Positions 6,860-8,211 of a stretch of 8,211 bases of DNA are shown piece after piece. Within the stretch, counting starts at the first letter, position 1. Each line of letters begins with the position of its first letter. The translations under genes were made by a program, and so were the position numbers. Source of the DNA: Bacteroidetes bacterium UBA2234 (GTDB lineage Bacteria; Bacteroidota; Bacteroidia; NS11-12g; UBA955); contig DDYM01000058.1 of the NCBI GenBank assembly GCA_002347985.1, positions 1-8,211 on the forward strand, given 5' to 3'. The notes beneath the pieces were generated by a model, which worked only from the letters and a program-made list of their open reading frames with translations, was not told where the DNA came from and ran no database searches.

Positions 6860-8211
6860 TTGAATCGCCCAATTAGACATATTGCATTTTTTTGTTTGAG
6901 CCTTTTTTCGGCAATAACTAGTTATGCGATTACCGGTCCTGCGATTTTACGAAGAGCTTGTCAAGATCGAATCACGGCAGAACTCACTCTCACACTAACC
7001 CCGCCAACTGACGCATGCGGAAGTTTTTCATACCACCGCTTGTATGGCAGAGAAGATGCGACATCCAGTTGGAGGTTGTTAAAACAAGTCGGCGTTCTAA
7101 ACACCACAAGCATTACGACCGTTCTTAGTAGTAAAAAAAAGTGGGAAGTTTACGTTGTGACATCCTTCGCATGCAATGGCAAAGACACCTTCAGCTCCAA
7201 CCACTTGTTCATCGATGATGTTGCTCCTAAACAACTTGAACCGGATAGTGTGAGTATTGATTTCGGCTCGCAACGGTTAATCGCTGGGTGGACTAGACCA
7301 AATGAAACAGATATTTTGGGATATAGCTTGTTTAAATTTCAGGGTGGCGGAAACGCACTTCTCGTCGATACGTTCTCTACAAGTTATTTGTTTAACAAAT
7401 CACAATTCGACCCTGTTGTGAGCAATAATCAGTTTGCCATTGCTGCTTTTGATAGTTGTTTAAATGGTGGATTAATAAGTAATTACCATTCGCCTATTAA
7501 ACTAGATGTTCAGCCCAACTCAAAATTTTGGTGTTCCAAGAAAACCATCTTGTCGTGGTCTATTTATCAAGGCTGGTTGGTTTCCAAATATGATATTTAT
7601 CGCTTTGACGTCACCACAAACACATGGGCGTTTTTAGGCGCCAAAACGACCGATTTAACAAACAACCCAGGAACATACCAATTTCAAGATTCTACCTATG
7701 TATTAAATCACGGTTATTTATACATTGTGCGGGCCCACAAGGTGGGATCTATTGTTACCTCCACATCGAATGCGGTGTCTCTAGCCTATAGTTATTCCGT
7801 TACCACACCCCCACTTTCATTGTTGCGTGGAGTAAGCGTTATGTCTGATAATCAATTGGTTATAGACGGTCAATGGCAAAAAGATGGCGCTTCGTCTTCT
7901 TTGCAAATACAAAAGCTAAACGGTGCTTCTTGGCTAACAATCCAAACCACAAGCAGTGGTGGAGCATTTTTTCTCAAAGACAACGCCGTAAGCGCCTCAA
8001 ATACCAAATACACATATCGAACTATTCGCAAAAACGATTGTGGCTACATAGATGATAGTTGTTGCCACCACCAAAACATATTGCTCCAGCCCTTTGCCCC
8101 TCGGACTTTGAAGTGGAATAGTTATTCCGGTTGGTCTTGTCCGTATATCAAAAGCACTTTTGATTACTCCGTGGAATTAAAACAAGGTTCCACGTGGAAA
8201 CAATATTCTGT
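6860..8211 (+). CDS. exported Ig/FN3-like multi-domain surface protein, 3' end missing, TTG start
   Basis: An uninterrupted frame runs from TTG at 6860 through the right edge, giving 450 residues so far. TTG is the only plausible start after the in-frame stop at 6818-6820, and it yields a textbook Sec signal peptide: RPIRH, hydrophobic core IAFFCLSLFSAI, probable cleavage after SYA (residue 23). The first in-frame ATG is only near 7840. The mature part is Cys-, Ser-, Thr- and Trp-rich with serial beta-sandwich segments. An FN3-like unit has Trp144 (AGWTRPNETDILGYSLF) and ends FAIAAFDSC (192-200). Two later units share W-x2-Y-x-GW (233-239 and 419-425). This architecture resembles Bacteroidota proteins that carry a gliding-motility-associated/T9SS C-terminal sorting domain; that domain would lie beyond the window and is not seen. 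It starts ten bases after the M16 partner gene with no terminator between, so co-transcription is likely. Function unknown, perhaps adhesion or surface display. Confidence 0.82.
   Translation, partial: MNRPIRHIAFFCLSLFSAITSYAITGPAILRRACQDRITAELTLTLTPPTDACGSFSYHRLYGREDATSSWRLLKQVGVLNTTSITTVLSSKKKWEVYVVTSFACNGKDTFSSNHLFIDDVAPKQLEPDSVSIDFGSQRLIAGWTRPNETDILGYSLFKFQGGGNALLVDTFSTSYLFNKSQFDPVVSNNQFAIAAFDSCLNGGLISNYHSPIKLDVQPNSKFWCSKKTILSWSIYQGWLVSKYDIYRFDVTTNTWAFLGAKTTDLTNNPGTYQFQDSTYVLNHGYLYIVRAHKVGSIVTSTSNAVSLAYSYSVTTPPLSLLRGVSVMSDNQLVIDGQWQKDGASSSLQIQKLNGASWLTIQTTSSGGAFFLKDNAVSASNTKYTYRTIRKNDCGYIDDSCCHHQNILLQPFAPRTLKWNSYSGWSCPYIKSTFDYSVELKQGSTWKQYS

Noticed and set aside
7133..7141. AAA AAA AAG slippery heptamer in phase for a -1 frameshift in the exported protein
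   Set aside because: The -1 frame ends after about 25 codons with no domain, I see no stimulatory stem-loop or Shine-Dalgarno context, and the zero frame continues cleanly for over 1 kb.
7873..8055. 60-residue plus-strand open frame with many Lys and Arg
   Set aside because: It overlaps the exported protein's long frame in another phase; the composition is typical of an out-of-frame shadow.
1..8211. Search for CRISPR arrays, tRNA or rRNA genes, IS ends, integrases, toxin-antitoxin pairs and defence genes
   Set aside because: None was found by reading both strands. The only repeats are the protein-coding tract, the palindrome and the terminator; the only DNA-metabolism gene is ssb.

Overview
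The window looks like a chromosomal segment of a Bacteroidota bacterium, probably Flavobacteriales-like (inference). The signs are a pseudouridine synthase with a very long glycine/arginine/phenylalanine-rich N-terminal extension, a two-subunit M16 peptidase pair, a Sec-exported multi-domain beta-sandwich protein of the kind found on gliding/T9SS bacteria, and matches to the Bacteroidota -7 promoter box TAnnTTTG. The base composition is AT-leaning, with weak or absent Shine-Dalgarno sequences. No tRNA, rRNA, CRISPR array, insertion sequence or phage gene is visible.

Left part (1-3653): an RsmF-type rRNA m5C methyltransferase, cut by the left window edge, runs rightward. It meets tail to tail, with an 11-base overlap, an RsuA/RluB-type pseudouridine synthase on the minus strand. 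Upstream of that synthase on the same strand lies a small treble-clef/zinc-ribbon protein of unknown function. Two ribosomal RNA modification enzymes of different chemistry therefore sit back to back. A 167-base divergent spacer (3654-3820) separates this block from the next.

Middle part (3821-4266): a short single-stranded DNA-binding protein gene ends in a perfect 14-base palindrome followed directly by a strong intrinsic terminator, so it is probably its own transcription unit.

Right part (4298-8211): a GTG-initiated catalytic M16 peptidase subunit overlaps by ATGA a second M16 subunit that lacks the zinc site but keeps the C-terminal Arg/Tyr pair. This is the complementary arrangement of heterodimeric M16B peptidases. 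Ten bases after the second subunit a TTG-initiated gene begins. It has a clear signal peptide and at least four to five Ig/FN3-like beta-sandwich segments, and it is open to the right edge of the window. It has no in-frame ATG for about 980 bases, so it is easily missed.

I do not see convincing evidence of an entirely new system. The points most worth a second look are the repeat-rich extension on the pseudouridine synthase, the tip-less SSB with its palindrome, the M16 pair coupled to an exported repeat protein, and the small zinc-ribbon gene.
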